Source of the DNA: an uncultured Atopobiaceae bacterium
GTDB lineage: Bacteria > Actinomycetota > Coriobacteriia > Coriobacteriales > Atopobiaceae
Length of the DNA: 64,000 nt
NCBI GenBank assembly: GCA_944322145.1
Contig: CALUNW010000002.1
Span: 62,001 to 126,000 of the forward strand
Direction: 5' to 3'
Made by a program: the position numbers and the translations under genes. A model generated the notes under the pieces. The model had not been told where the DNA came from. It saw nothing but the letters and a program-made list of their open reading frames with translations, and did not search any database. Below are positions 1 through 9,141 of this stretch, piece by piece. The stretch's first letter is position 1. Each line of letters starts with the position of its first letter.

Positions 1-809
1 GCCCCTCCGACGCCGTCGAGATCCTGGGCCTGCAGAGCGTGCCGATGGCCGGCGACGAGTTCCGCGTCTTCCAGGACGACCGCGACGCCCGCGACCTCGC
101 CGACCAGCGCGCCCTCAAGGCCCGCATCGAGGAGCAGAACCGCGTCAAGCACGTCACGCTCGAGAACCTCTTCGACACCATGGCCGACGCCGAGGTCAAG
201 GAGCTCAACCTCATCATCAAGGCCGACGTCCAGGGCTCGATCGAGGCGCTGCAGGACTCCCTCGACAAGATGGACCAGTCCGAGGTGCGCATCAACACGA
301 TCCACTCCGCCGTCGGCGCGATCACCGAGACCGACGTCGTCCTCGCGGACGCCTCCAACGCCATCATCATCGGCTTCGGCGTGCGCCCGGAGGCCAAGGC
401 CCGCGCCGCGGCCGAGCGCGACGGCGTCGAGATCCGCACCTACAGCGTCATCTACAAGGCGATCGAGGACATCGACGCCGCCCGCATCGGCATGCTCAAG
501 CCCACCGAGGTCGAGGTCCAGACGGGCACGGCCGAGGTCCGCGACACCTTCAAGGTGCCCAAGGTCGGCATCGCCGCGGGCTGCATGATCACCGAGGGCG
601 AGATCTCCCGCGACGACCAGGTGCGCCTCGTGCGCGACGGCATCGTCGTCTACGAGGGCAAGATCGCCTCGCTGCGCCGCTACAAGGACGACGTCAAGAG
701 CGTCAAGGCCGGCTTCGAGTGCGGCATCGGCCTGGAGAACTTCCAGGACGTCAAGCCCGGCGACCAGATCGAGGGCTTCCGCATCGACCAGGTCGCGCGC
801 ACGGAGTAG
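1..809 (+). CDS. infB: Translation initiation factor IF-2, C-terminal part (cut by left window edge)
   Basis: C-terminal ~269 residues of IF-2, the GTPase that positions initiator tRNA on the ribosome. The frame is open from base 3, so the start and the G domain lie outside the window. Visible are the end of the linker region, the C1 domain (KELNLIIKADVQGSIEAL) and the C2 beta-barrel that holds fMet-tRNA (VPKVGIAAGCMITEGEISR). The stop is at 807-809. It heads the infB-rbfA-nrnA-truB-ribF cluster, a conserved order in many bacteria. Identification is secure. Confidence 0.96.
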   Translation, partial: PSDAVEILGLQSVPMAGDEFRVFQDDRDARDLADQRALKARIEEQNRVKHVTLENLFDTMADAEVKELNLIIKADVQGSIEALQDSLDKMDQSEVRINTIHSAVGAITETDVVLADASNAIIIGFGVRPEAKARAAAERDGVEIRTYSVIYKAIEDIDAARIGMLKPTEVEVQTGTAEVRDTFKVPKVGIAAGCMITEGEISRDDQVRLVRDGIVVYEGKIASLRRYKDDVKSVKAGFECGIGLENFQDVKPGDQIEGFRIDQVARTE

Positions 810-810
810 T

Positions 811-867
811 CCCAAATAGGGACAGGACACTTTTGGGACATCACGGGGCGGGCCTTGGGCCCGCCCC
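811..867. repeat. REP-like inverted repeat plus GC hairpin between infB and rbfA
   Basis: Two small inverted repeats fill the infB-rbfA gap. The first pairs CCCAAA (811-816) with TTTGGG (832-837) around GGGACAGGACAC, a GGGACA word that recurs in other gaps of this window. The second is a 9-bp hairpin, GGGGCGGGC (845-853) with GCCCGCCCC (859-867), loop CTTGG, without a T-run. It could act as an mRNA processing or stabilising hairpin inside the operon rather than a terminator. Confidence 0.5.
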
Positions 868-888
868 GACCCGCCGGGGGAGCACAGC

Positions 889-1308
889 ATGAAGCAGAAC
901 CAGCACTCCAGAAGGACCAACGAGCTCGCCCGCGAGAAGCTCGCGAGCATCCTTCTCTTCGAGGTCTCCGACCCCGACCTCGCGCTCGTTACCGTCACGG
1001 GCGTGGAGGTCTCGATCGACAAGTCCTACCTGCGCGCCTACGTGAGCTGCGACGCCGACCGCTACGACGAGGTCACCGCCGCCCTGGCGCGCGCCAAGGG
1101 CCGCATCCGCTCGCTTCTGGGACGCTCGCTCAGCTGGCGCGTGACGCCGGAGCTTGACTTCCGCATCGACACCACCACCGACGAGGCGGAACGCATCTCG
1201 CGCGCCCTCGAGGAGGTCCCGCCCACGCTCTCCGTGGAGAAGGACGAGTTCGGCTACCCGGTCGAGCCGGAGGAGCCCGCCGAGCCGGCCGAGAAGGACG
1301 AGGAGTAG
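889..1308 (+). CDS. rbfA: 30S ribosome-binding factor RbfA
   Basis: 139-residue RbfA, a single KH-fold protein needed for late maturation of 16S rRNA and the 30S subunit. It begins MKQNQHSRRTNELAREKLAS and contains the family core (LALVTVTGVEVS, then TPELDFRID about residues 87-95). The last ~30 residues are an acidic Glu/Pro-rich tail (EPEEPAEPAEKDEE), longer than in most homologues. The start is supported by GGGGGAG 8-14 bases upstream. It sits between infB and the DHH phosphoesterase, as usual. Confidence 0.94.
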   Translation: MKQNQHSRRTNELAREKLASILLFEVSDPDLALVTVTGVEVSIDKSYLRAYVSCDADRYDEVTAALARAKGRIRSLLGRSLSWRVTPELDFRIDTTTDEAERISRALEEVPPTLSVEKDEFGYPVEPEEPAEPAEKDEE

Positions 1309-1317
1309 GGGGCGCCC

Positions 1318-2346
1318 ATGGGGGGCAGCTGCGAGCGCGCCGCGCAGGGCGCGCAGTTCGACGCCATCTGCGCTCTGATCGAGGGCGCGCGCACGATCGC
1401 TATATGCGCGCACACCTCGCCTGACGGCGACGCGCTCGGCTCGGGCCTCGCCCTGGCCGAGATCATCGAGCGCACCTGGCCGGGCCGCGAGGTCACGAGC
1501 CTGCTCGCCGACGACGACGTCGTGCCGAGGATCTACGAGTTCCTCCCCGGCGTCGAGCGGCTCGTCCGCGCCTGCGACTACGACGGGGCGCCGGACCTCT
1601 TCATCTGCGTCGACCTCTCTCAGCCCGGGCGGCTCGCCGACGCGCGCGCCGTCCTCGAGCGCTCCGCGCACGTGGCGGTCCTCGACCACCACCCCTGCGA
1701 CGAGCCCTGCTGGGACGCCGGCGTGGTCCGCCCCGACGCCGCGGCGGCGGGCGTGATCGTGACCGAGTTCGCCCGCCACGCGGGCTGCGAGCTCACGCCC
1801 ACCATGGCACAGAACCTGCTCTGCGCCCTCATGACCGACACGGGCTGCTTCCAGTACCAGAACGCCGACGGCGAGGCGTTCTGCGTCGCGAGCGCGCTCG
1901 TTGAGGCGGGCGGCTCGCCCTCGGACGTGTCGCTGCACGTCTACCAGAGCGACCGCCTGGCGTACCTGCACCTCTCCGCCACCGTGATGGGCCGCATCGT
2001 CACCTTCGAGCGCGGCAAGATCGCCTACAGCTACGCCACCTCCGCCGACTTCGCCGCCACGGGCGTGCCCGTGGCCGAGTGCGACGGCCTCGTCGACCTC
2101 GTCCGGCGCGTCGACGGCTGCGAGGTGGCCCTCTTCCTCAAGGAGGTGCCCGGCGGCAAGGTGCGCGGCAACCTGCGCGCCAAGTCCGCCCGCGACATCT
2201 CCGTCATCGCGCGCGAGATGGGCGGCGGCGGCCACCCGGCGGCGGCCGGGTTCACCGTCGAGGGCGACATCGACCAGGCCCTCTCCACGGTGCTGCCCAA
2301 GCTGCGCGCCCTCTACGTCGAGCCCGCGTCCGCGGCGGAGGGCTGA
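1318..2346 (+). CDS. nrnA: DHH-family oligoribonuclease / pAp phosphatase (NrnA-like)
   Basis: 342-residue DHH/DHHA1 phosphoesterase of the NrnA type, which degrades 2-5-nt RNAs and dephosphorylates 3'-phosphoadenosine 5'-phosphate. Metal ligands are visible: HTSPDGDALGS (about residues 32-42), an Asp in FICVDLS, and the signature LDHHPCD near residue 121. The C-terminal DHHA1 domain carries the substrate loop GGGGHPAAAGF near residue 305. Its place between rbfA and truB is the conserved one. The ATG follows the rbfA stop by 9 bases and is coupled to it. Confidence 0.92.
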   Translation: MGGSCERAAQGAQFDAICALIEGARTIAICAHTSPDGDALGSGLALAEIIERTWPGREVTSLLADDDVVPRIYEFLPGVERLVRACDYDGAPDLFICVDLSQPGRLADARAVLERSAHVAVLDHHPCDEPCWDAGVVRPDAAAAGVIVTEFARHAGCELTPTMAQNLLCALMTDTGCFQYQNADGEAFCVASALVEAGGSPSDVSLHVYQSDRLAYLHLSATVMGRIVTFERGKIAYSYATSADFAATGVPVAECDGLVDLVRRVDGCEVALFLKEVPGGKVRGNLRAKSARDISVIAREMGGGGHPAAAGFTVEGDIDQALSTVLPKLRALYVEPASAAEG

Positions 2347-2348
2347 CC

Positions 2349-3266
2349 TTGGCCCGCCGTCCGAGCGCGTTCTCGGCGCTCATCGCCATCGACAAGCCAG
2401 CCGGCATGACGAGCCACGACGTCGTCTCCCGCGTCCGCCGCGCGGTGGGCGAGAAGCGCGTCGGCCACGCCGGCACGCTCGACCCCGCCGCCACCGGCGT
2501 GCTCGTGGTGGGCATCGGCCAGGCGACCAAGCTCCTGGGCCTGCTCACGCTCGACCGCAAGGGCTACCGCGCCACCTTCCAGCTGGGCTCCGAGACCACG
2601 ACCGACGACGCCGAGGGCGAGGTCACGGCAACTGCCGAGGTGCCGAGCGAGCTGCTCGACCCGATGCGGGCGGCTGCCGCGGTGGCGGCCCTCGTGGGCG
2701 AGCATGACCAGGTGCCGCCGTCCTTCTCGGCCGTGTCCGTGAACGGGAGGCGCGCCTACGACGCCGCCCGCGCCGGCGAGGCGCTCGAGCTCAAGGCCCG
2801 TCGCGTCCGCGTCTTTGGCGCCGAGCTGCTCGGCGTCGACCCCGACGCCCGCACCTGGGAGCTCGACCTCGACGTCTCCAAGGGCACCTACATCAGAAGC
2901 ATCGCGCGCGACCTCGGCCGCGAACTCGGCTGCCGCGCGCACGTCGGCGCGCTCTCGCGCACCTTCGCCGGCCCCGTGACGCTCGCCGACTGCGTGAGCC
3001 TCGACGAGCTCGAGTCCGGCGGCGCCGGGCTCGTCCACGAGCGCTGCCTCGACCCGGTGGCCACGCTCGGCCTTCCCGCCCGCGAGCTCGCGCTCGAGGA
3101 GGTCTCCGACGTCATGTGCGGACGGCGCATCGAGGCCGGCGGCGTCGCCGGCGGCCGGCGCGTGGCGCTCACCTTTGGCGACGGCCTCGTCGGCATCTGG
3201 CGCTGCGACGCCCGCCACCTCGTGTGCGAGTCCAACTTCCCCCAGGCCATCGAGGGGGTCCGCTGA
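2349..3266 (+). CDS. truB: tRNA pseudouridine(55) synthase TruB
   Basis: 305-residue TruB, which makes pseudouridine 55 in the T-loop of tRNA. The catalytic Asp lies in GHAGTLDPAATGVLVVG near residue 45. DVSKGTYIRSIARDLG and a C-terminal PUA-like part follow. I chose the TTG at 2349 because CGGAGGG stands 7 bases before it and the protein then begins MARRPSAFSALIAIDKPAGMT, the normal length. The stop TGA overlaps the next possible start (TGATG, 3264-3268), so truB and ribF are probably translationally coupled. Confidence 0.94.
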   Translation: MARRPSAFSALIAIDKPAGMTSHDVVSRVRRAVGEKRVGHAGTLDPAATGVLVVGIGQATKLLGLLTLDRKGYRATFQLGSETTTDDAEGEVTATAEVPSELLDPMRAAAAVAALVGEHDQVPPSFSAVSVNGRRAYDAARAGEALELKARRVRVFGAELLGVDPDARTWELDLDVSKGTYIRSIARDLGRELGCRAHVGALSRTFAGPVTLADCVSLDELESGGAGLVHERCLDPVATLGLPARELALEEVSDVMCGRRIEAGGVAGGRRVALTFGDGLVGIWRCDARHLVCESNFPQAIEGVR

Positions 3267-4537
3267 TGTCCGCACAAAGGGGACGTGTTTTTTCGTGCAG
3301 ACGTTTTGGGACAGGTTTCCCATCGCCGGGAGACGGCGTCGAGAAGGGCCTCGCGCAGCGCCTCCGCGCGCTCTCGCCGGAGCGTCCGCTCTACAGCGAC
3401 GCGGCCCGCGACCTCGTGCGGGACGCTCTCGTGGCCGTCGAGCCCCCCTTGAGGGTATGTACACCCACCCAGGAGGGTATGTACACCCAGCCCCTCGGTT
3501 CTTCTCGCAAATCAGCAGGTCAGAGCCTTGGGCGAGAAGAACCGGCGGATTGCGAAGTGTACACACCCTCCATGCGGGGTGTACACACCCTCGACCAGGC
3601 GCCGCGCCCCCGCGCCGTCTGCGCGATCGGTGCGTTCGACGGCGTGCACCGGGGCCACCGCGCCCTGATCGCGCGGGCGCGGGCCGAGGCGGACGCGCGC
3701 GGCGACGAGCTCATGGTCGTCACGTTCTCGCCCGACCCCTCCGTCGTCCTCGCGCCGCGCCATCCCCAGCGCATGCTGATGCGCGACGAGGACCGCCTGC
3801 GCGCCCTGGGCTCGACCGAGGGCGTCGACCGGCTCGCCGTCATCGACTTCACGCCCGAGCTCGCCGCCCTCCCGTACGACCGCTTCGTGCGCGAGGTCCT
3901 TGACGAGCTCGCCGACCTCGACTGCGTCGTCGTGGGCGCGGACTTCAGGCTCGGGGCCGGCGGCGCGGGCGACGTCGCGGCCCTCGCCGAGCTGGGGCGC
4001 GCCGACGGCTTCGACGTCGTCGGCATGGAGCTCGCGGACGATGGCGGCGCGCCGATCACGGCCACGCGCATCCGCGGCCTGCTCGCCGAGGGCGCCGTCG
4101 AGGAGGCGGCGGGCCTTCTCGGCCGCTGCCACTGCGTGAGCGGCGCGGTCGAGCACGGACGCGGCGAGGGGACGGGCTTTGGCTTCCCCACGGCCAACGT
4201 GCGCGTGGGGGAGGGCGCCGCGCTCCCGGCCGAGGGCGTCTACGCGGGCTACGTCGCCCTGGGGCGCACGGCCTGGCCCGCGGCGATCAACGTGGGCAAG
4301 CCCAGGTCCTTCTCGCCCGGCGAGGAGGGCGCGCCCTTCCTGGAGGCGACGCTGCTGGGCTTTGCGGGCGACCTCTACGACGCGCGCGTGAGCGTCGTCT
4401 TTGTGCGCTGGCTGCGCGCGCCGCGGCGCTTTGGCTCCGTGGAGGAGCTCGAGCGCACGGTGCTCGGCAACGTCGACTGGGTGCGCGGGACGCTGGGCGA
4501 GAAGGACGTCGAGCTCGCAGGGGAGGTGACGGCGTGA
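3266..4537 (+). CDS. ribF: Bifunctional riboflavin kinase / FAD synthetase with repeat-bearing N-terminus
   Basis: RibF makes FMN and FAD from riboflavin. The FAD-synthetase core starts with CAIGAFDGVHRGH (about residue 118 if the ATG at 3266 is used) and the riboflavin-kinase domain with GFGFPTANV (about residue 303). The core is normal, but about 115 residues precede it where homologues usually have 15-25. This extension includes a REP-like stretch (3275-3318), a segment with normal coding bias (3335-3445: GVEKGLAQRLRALSPERP...), and a complete 142-bp repeat element (3451-3592), all without a stop. Initiation at ATG 3266 (overlapping the truB stop) or at ATG 3572 (inside the element, 15 residues before the core) are both possible. 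The next gene, dnaG, overlaps by 4 bases. Confidence 0.88.
   Translation: MSAQRGRVFSCRRFGTGFPSPGDGVEKGLAQRLRALSPERPLYSDAARDLVRDALVAVEPPLRVCTPTQEGMYTQPLGSSRKSAGQSLGREEPADCEVYTPSMRGVHTLDQAPRPRAVCAIGAFDGVHRGHRALIARARAEADARGDELMVVTFSPDPSVVLAPRHPQRMLMRDEDRLRALGSTEGVDRLAVIDFTPELAALPYDRFVREVLDELADLDCVVVGADFRLGAGGAGDVAALAELGRADGFDVVGMELADDGGAPITATRIRGLLAEGAVEEAAGLLGRCHCVSGAVEHGRGEGTGFGFPTANVRVGEGAALPAEGVYAGYVALGRTAWPAAINVGKPRSFSPGEEGAPFLEATLLGFAGDLYDARVSVVFVRWLRAPRRFGSVEELERTVLGNVDWVRGTLGEKDVELAGEVTA
3275..3320. repeat. REP-like GGGACG/GGGACA sequence at the truB-ribF junction
   Basis: Contains GGGGACGTG, a T-run and TTTTGGGACAGG in about 45 bases, immediately after the TGATG overlap of truB and ribF. 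Similar GGGACA/GGGACG words occur at 811-837, about 28163-28176, 43204-43216, 44862-44870 and 51750-51758. Base composition here is clearly less GC-rich than in neighbouring codons. I read it as a degenerate member of a dispersed REP-like family; a boundary cannot be set from one copy. Confidence 0.4.
3451..3592. repeat. 142-bp repeat element, copy 1 (inside the ribF reading frame)
   Basis: Left arms GAGGGTATGTACACCC at 3451 and again at 3473, and right arms GTGTACACACCCTC at 3557 and 3579. Both pairs are spaced exactly 22 bp. Inside is a second inverted pair, GGTTCTTCTCGC (3497-3508) and GCGAGAAGAACC (3532-3543). The same architecture and length recur at 37655-37796 and 58288-58430. In this copy the right arms carry CACACCC instead of CATACCC. 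The arm centre TGTACA is itself a palindrome. Confidence 0.9.
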
Positions 4538-6492
4538 TCTCCGACGAGGACAAGGAGCGGGTCCGCCAGGCGACGGACTTCGTGCAGCTGGTCTCCGAGA
4601 CCGTGGAGCTGCGCCAGCGGGGCCAGGAGTTCTGGGGCTGCTGCCCCTTCCACGGCGAGAAGACCCCGTCGTTCAAGGTGAACCCCGCGACGGGGCTCTG
4701 GCACTGCTTTGGCTGCGGGGAGGGCGGCGACGTCTTCTCCTACGTGCAGCGCCGCGAGAACCTGGAGTTCCCCGACGCGATCCGCTACCTCGCGGACCGC
4801 GCGGGCATCGAGCTCGCGGAGGAGCGCGGGGGGCAGCGCGGCCCCCGGAAGACCCGTCTCATGGAGGCCCTCGGCGAGGCGGAGTCCTACTATCACCTGA
4901 TGCTCATGCGCGGGCGCGGAGAGGGGCCGGACTCCGCGCGCCGCTACCTCTCGGGGCGCGGATTTGGCTCGGACGTGTGCCGTCGCTGGGGCCTGGGCTA
5001 TGCGCCCGGGCACGGCCAGCTGGTGGCCCAGCTGCGCGCCAAGGGATTCTCGGCCGCGGAGCTCGTCTCTGCCGACCTCGCCTACGAGCGCTCCGGGCGG
5101 CTCACCGACCGCTTCTACGACCGCGTGATGTTTCCCATCCACGACGAGATGGGGCGTGCGATCGCCTTCGGCGGGCGCATCCTGGGCGCCAAGCGCGAGG
5201 GCGTCGCCAAGTACGTGAACACGCGCGACACCGCCGCCTTCAACAAGGGCAAGCACCTCTTCGCCTACGACCGCGCCAAGGAGTCGATGGCGGCGACGGG
5301 CGAGGCCATCGTCTGCGAGGGCTACACCGACGTCATCGCCATGCACGAGGCGGGCTTCACCAATACGGTGGCGGCGCTCGGCACGGCCTTCAGGCTCGAC
5401 CACGTGCGCCTCATGGAGCGCCAGCGCGTGAGCAAGATCATCTGCATGTTCGACGGCGACGCCGCGGGCCAGCGCGCCGCCGAGCGCGCGGTGCGCTACA
5501 TCGACAAGACCTCGGCGGCCCTCTTGTGCGTGGTGCTGCCGGACAACCAGGACCCGATGGAGTTTCTCGCCGCGCACGGCGCCCCCGCGCTGCGCCCGAT
5601 CCTCGACTCAGCGCGCCCGCTCATGGACTTCGTCTTCGAGAAGCGCCTGGCGGGTCACGACCTCACCTCGCCGGGCCGGCGCGTGCGCGCGCTCGAGGAC
5701 ATGGCGTCGCTGCTCGCGCCCCTCAAGCGCTCGGTGCTCCTTGACGAGTACGCGACGCGCCTGGCGGACACCCTGGGCATGGACGTGGACGAGACGAAGC
5801 GCGCCATCCGCGAGGCCAAGGTCGTGGAGCCCGACGACGAGCGGCCCGTGCGCCGACCGGCGGCGCAGGGGCAGACGCCGGGCCGGGCCGCCGCGCCCCG
5901 CCGCGATGCGGGGGGCTCGTCCTTCTCGCCCGCGGCCGAGGACGACTTTGCGCCGGTGCCGGACGACTACGTGCCCGCCGAGGCCTACGACGCTCCCGCA
6001 GCCGCGCCCGCGCCGGCCTTGAGGGCGCTCTCGGCCGACGAGCGCATGCAGGTCGCCGCCGAGCGCGAGCTGCTGAGCGCGCTCGCCCAGCGCCCGGACG
6101 CGCTGCGCGCCTACGAGGACCGCATCGCCGGGCTCTCCTGGGCGGACGCCCGCCACGAGGCGATGGCGTGGGCCATGCTCTCCACGCCCGAGGGGTCGAC
6201 CCCTGCCGAGGTCGTCGCCGCGGCGACGACCGTCACCCCCGACGCGCCGGCCATCCTCTCCGGCGGCCGCGTGATGGGGGAGGGCGAGCTCACGGACGCC
6301 GAGAAGCTCGACCTCATCGTGGACAACGCCGAGCTCTGCTCGTGTCGTCGGAGAATCCGGCAGATCCGGGTGGAGCTCTCCGCCTCGGGGACGCCGGACG
6401 ACCGCTCAGAGAGCCTCTTCCAGGAGGCGACGGAGCTCCAGCGCAGGGTCGGCGAGCTCTCGAGGAGAATCTCGTCGGTATCCACCGAGTAG
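4534..6492 (+). CDS. dnaG: DNA primase DnaG
   Basis: 652-residue primase that makes RNA primers at the replication fork. The N-terminal zinc-binding domain is intact ([12 protein letters not shown] near residue 36, [11 protein letters not shown] near 57). The TOPRIM core shows [17 protein letters not shown] (about residue 258) and [11 protein letters not shown] (about 308). A Pro/Ala-rich linker (about 440-505) leads to a C-terminal helicase-interaction region. The GTG at 4534 overlaps the ribF stop (GTGA). It lies directly before rpoD, an arrangement common in Gram-positive bacteria. Confidence 0.96.
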   Translation: MISDEDKERVRQATDFVQLVSETVELRQRGQEFWGCCPFHGEKTPSFKVNPATGLWHCFGCGEGGDVFSYVQRRENLEFPDAIRYLADRAGIELAEERGGQRGPRKTRLMEALGEAESYYHLMLMRGRGEGPDSARRYLSGRGFGSDVCRRWGLGYAPGHGQLVAQLRAKGFSAAELVSADLAYERSGRLTDRFYDRVMFPIHDEMGRAIAFGGRILGAKREGVAKYVNTRDTAAFNKGKHLFAYDRAKESMAATGEAIVCEGYTDVIAMHEAGFTNTVAALGTAFRLDHVRLMERQRVSKIICMFDGDAAGQRAAERAVRYIDKTSAALLCVVLPDNQDPMEFLAAHGAPALRPILDSARPLMDFVFEKRLAGHDLTSPGRRVRALEDMASLLAPLKRSVLLDEYATRLADTLGMDVDETKRAIREAKVVEPDDERPVRRPAAQGQTPGRAAAPRRDAGGSSFSPAAEDDFAPVPDDYVPAEAYDAPAAAPAPALRALSADERMQVAAERELLSALAQRPDALRAYEDRIAGLSWADARHEAMAWAMLSTPEGSTPAEVVAAATTVTPDAPAILSGGRVMGEGELTDAEKLDLIVDNAELCSCRRRIRQIRVELSASGTPDDRSESLFQEATELQRRVGELSRRISSVSTE

Positions 6493-6499
6493 TTTTGGG

Positions 6500-6505
6500 T
6501 ATACT
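6500..6505 (+). promoter_or_regulatory. Likely -10 box (TATACT) of rpoD
   Basis: TATACT at 6500-6505, 32 bases before the rpoD GTG and just after the dnaG stop. No convincing -35 hexamer is visible 16-18 bases upstream. It would let rpoD be transcribed independently of the long upstream operon. Confidence 0.45.
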
Positions 6506-6536
6506 TCTGACCGTTCATGCGTCGAAGGGGACATAC

Positions 6537-7895
<1,359 letters not shown>

Positions 7896-7900
7896 TTCCC

Positions 7901-7930
7901 ACGGCCCCGGCTCGCCCGGGGCCGTTTCGT
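7901..7930 (+). terminator. Rho-independent-like terminator of rpoD
   Basis: Stem CGGCCCCGG / CCGGGGCCG with loop CTCGC followed by TTTCGT, starting 6 bases after the rpoD stop. The T-tract is short, as is usual at this GC content. Confidence 0.75.
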
Positions 7931-7956
7931 GCGGCGCCGTCGTGCGCCTCTCTCGC

Positions 7957-8022
7957 CGAGTAAGAGAAATGTGCGAGAAGCAGTCCCCGGAGGAGGTGCT
8001 TCTCGCACATTTCTCTTACTCG
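7957..8022. repeat. Perfect 26-bp inverted repeat in the convergent gap after rpoD
   Basis: Left arm 7957-7982 and right arm 7997-8022 are exact reverse complements over 26 bp with a 14-base loop (GTCCCCGGAGGAGG). The arms contain AGAAATGTGCGAGAAG, which joins two words seen in other repeats here: GAAATGT of the ATGTACGACC family and the GCGAGAAG motif. There is no T-run. It sits between convergent rpoD and the DUF2304 gene, so it could stop transcription from both sides or be a mobile palindromic element. Confidence 0.9.
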
Positions 8023-8051
8023 ATATTCCCGGGGCCGTGCCCTCGGTCGGC

Positions 8052-8393
8052 TTAGCGCGTCGGTGCGTCCGTGTCGCGCAGGGCAATCTCCTGCACGAGC
8101 GCGGTGAGCTTGGTCTGAAGCTGCGTCACCTGGGACTGCAGGTTGAACTGTCGGATGAGGAGCAGGGCGATAATCGCGAGAAAGACGAAGTTTGATGGCG
8201 ACTGGACGCCCAGAAGGTCGGAGAAGAAGAACGCGATCTGCGGGAACACCGCCACCACCACAAGGCCGAGGCTCAGCAGGAGCCAGTAGATCGAGCCCGT
8301 GGCGGAGAGCTGGGCCTTCTTGATCTTGCGTACCACGAAGGCCAGGACGACGACGGCGCAGATGACGAGAAAGACGCGGAGCATGACGGACAT
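8052..8393 (-). CDS. DUF2304 small membrane protein
   Basis: 113-residue DUF2304 protein with three predicted membrane helices (about residues 4-20, 32-52 and 67-83) and a C-terminal amphipathic coiled-coil-like segment (IRQFNLQSQVTQLQTKLTAL). Proteins of this family are usually encoded beside a DPM1-like GT2 glycosyltransferase, and this one ends 6 bases from one (8400-9086). By that association it probably assists polyprenyl-linked sugar transfer at the membrane. The biochemical role is unknown. Confidence 0.85.
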   Translation of the reverse strand: MSVMLRVFLVICAVVVLAFVVRKIKKAQLSATGSIYWLLLSLGLVVVAVFPQIAFFFSDLLGVQSPSNFVFLAIIALLLIRQFNLQSQVTQLQTKLTALVQEIALRDTDAPTR

Positions 8394-8399
8394 GGCGGC

Positions 8400-9086
8400 C
8401 TACTTTCTGAACCACATGGCAAACAGGATGGAGACGCAGGCGTTTGCCATGTAGGAGATCGACTTCGAAAGGGTGAGGTAGCTCTCGCCTGCCATGCGGT
8501 CGCGCATCTCCACCTGGCACTCAGTGACGTGGGCCCCCTTGCGCTTGATGAGGAAGGCGAGGGTGTCGGGCTCGGGCGCAAGGTCGGTGCGCGTGGCAAA
8601 CTGCTCGATCATGGATCGGTCGTAGAGGCGCATGCCGGATGTCGGGTCGCGAATCACCACGCCGCAGGTGAGCTTGATCAGGGCGGAGATGAGGTTGGAG
8701 CCTGCCATCCGCAGCGACCTCGGCTTGGGCTCGGTCACGAAGCGCGATCCCACGACGATGTCGGCGCCCGTCTCCTCCTGACGGCGCACGAGGTCTGCGA
8801 GGTGCTCGGGACGATGCTGCCCGTCCGCGTCGAATTGGATGACGCTGTCGTAGCCGTGGCGCCAGGCGTACTTCATCCCGGTCTGGAAGCCTCCCGTGAG
8901 GCCGAGATTCACCGGCTGATCGATGACGTTGTACCCGTGCTCGTGACAGAGGGCCGAGGTGCGGTCGCGCGAGCCGTCGTTGACGATGACGTAGTCGAAC
9001 TCCGGCGCCACCGCCCGCAGCTCCTCGACCGTCGAGACGATCGACTCCTCCTCGTTGTAGGCGGGAATGATGATCAAAGTTGACAC
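8400..9086 (-). CDS. GT2-family glycosyltransferase (DPM1/polyprenyl-phosphate mannosyltransferase-like)
   Basis: 228-residue GT-A fold enzyme. The N-terminus IIIPAYNEEESI, the nucleotide-sugar site VIVNDGSRDRT and the metal site QFDADGQHRPE (the DXD equivalent) are intact, and FLIKRKGAHVTECQVEMRDR lies near the end. It resembles dolichol/polyprenyl-phosphate sugar synthases without the C-terminal membrane domain, and the neighbouring DUF2304 protein may supply the anchor. It most likely charges a lipid phosphate with a sugar for envelope polysaccharide assembly. The donor sugar cannot be read from the sequence. Confidence 0.9.
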   Translation of the reverse strand: MSTLIIIPAYNEEESIVSTVEELRAVAPEFDYVIVNDGSRDRTSALCHEHGYNVIDQPVNLGLTGGFQTGMKYAWRHGYDSVIQFDADGQHRPEHLADLVRRQEETGADIVVGSRFVTEPKPRSLRMAGSNLISALIKLTCGVVIRDPTSGMRLYDRSMIEQFATRTDLAPEPDTLAFLIKRKGAHVTECQVEMRDRMAGESYLTLSKSISYMANACVSILFAMWFRK

Positions 9087-9141
9087 GAGTTGCTCCTTGG
9101 TCGGTCTGGCGGCTCACATGATACCGCGTTCTCGCCGCGCC

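Noticed and set aside
3266-4537. Frameshifted or broken ribF
   Set aside because: The frame is open throughout and both enzymatic domains are complete. Only the N-terminal extension is abnormal.
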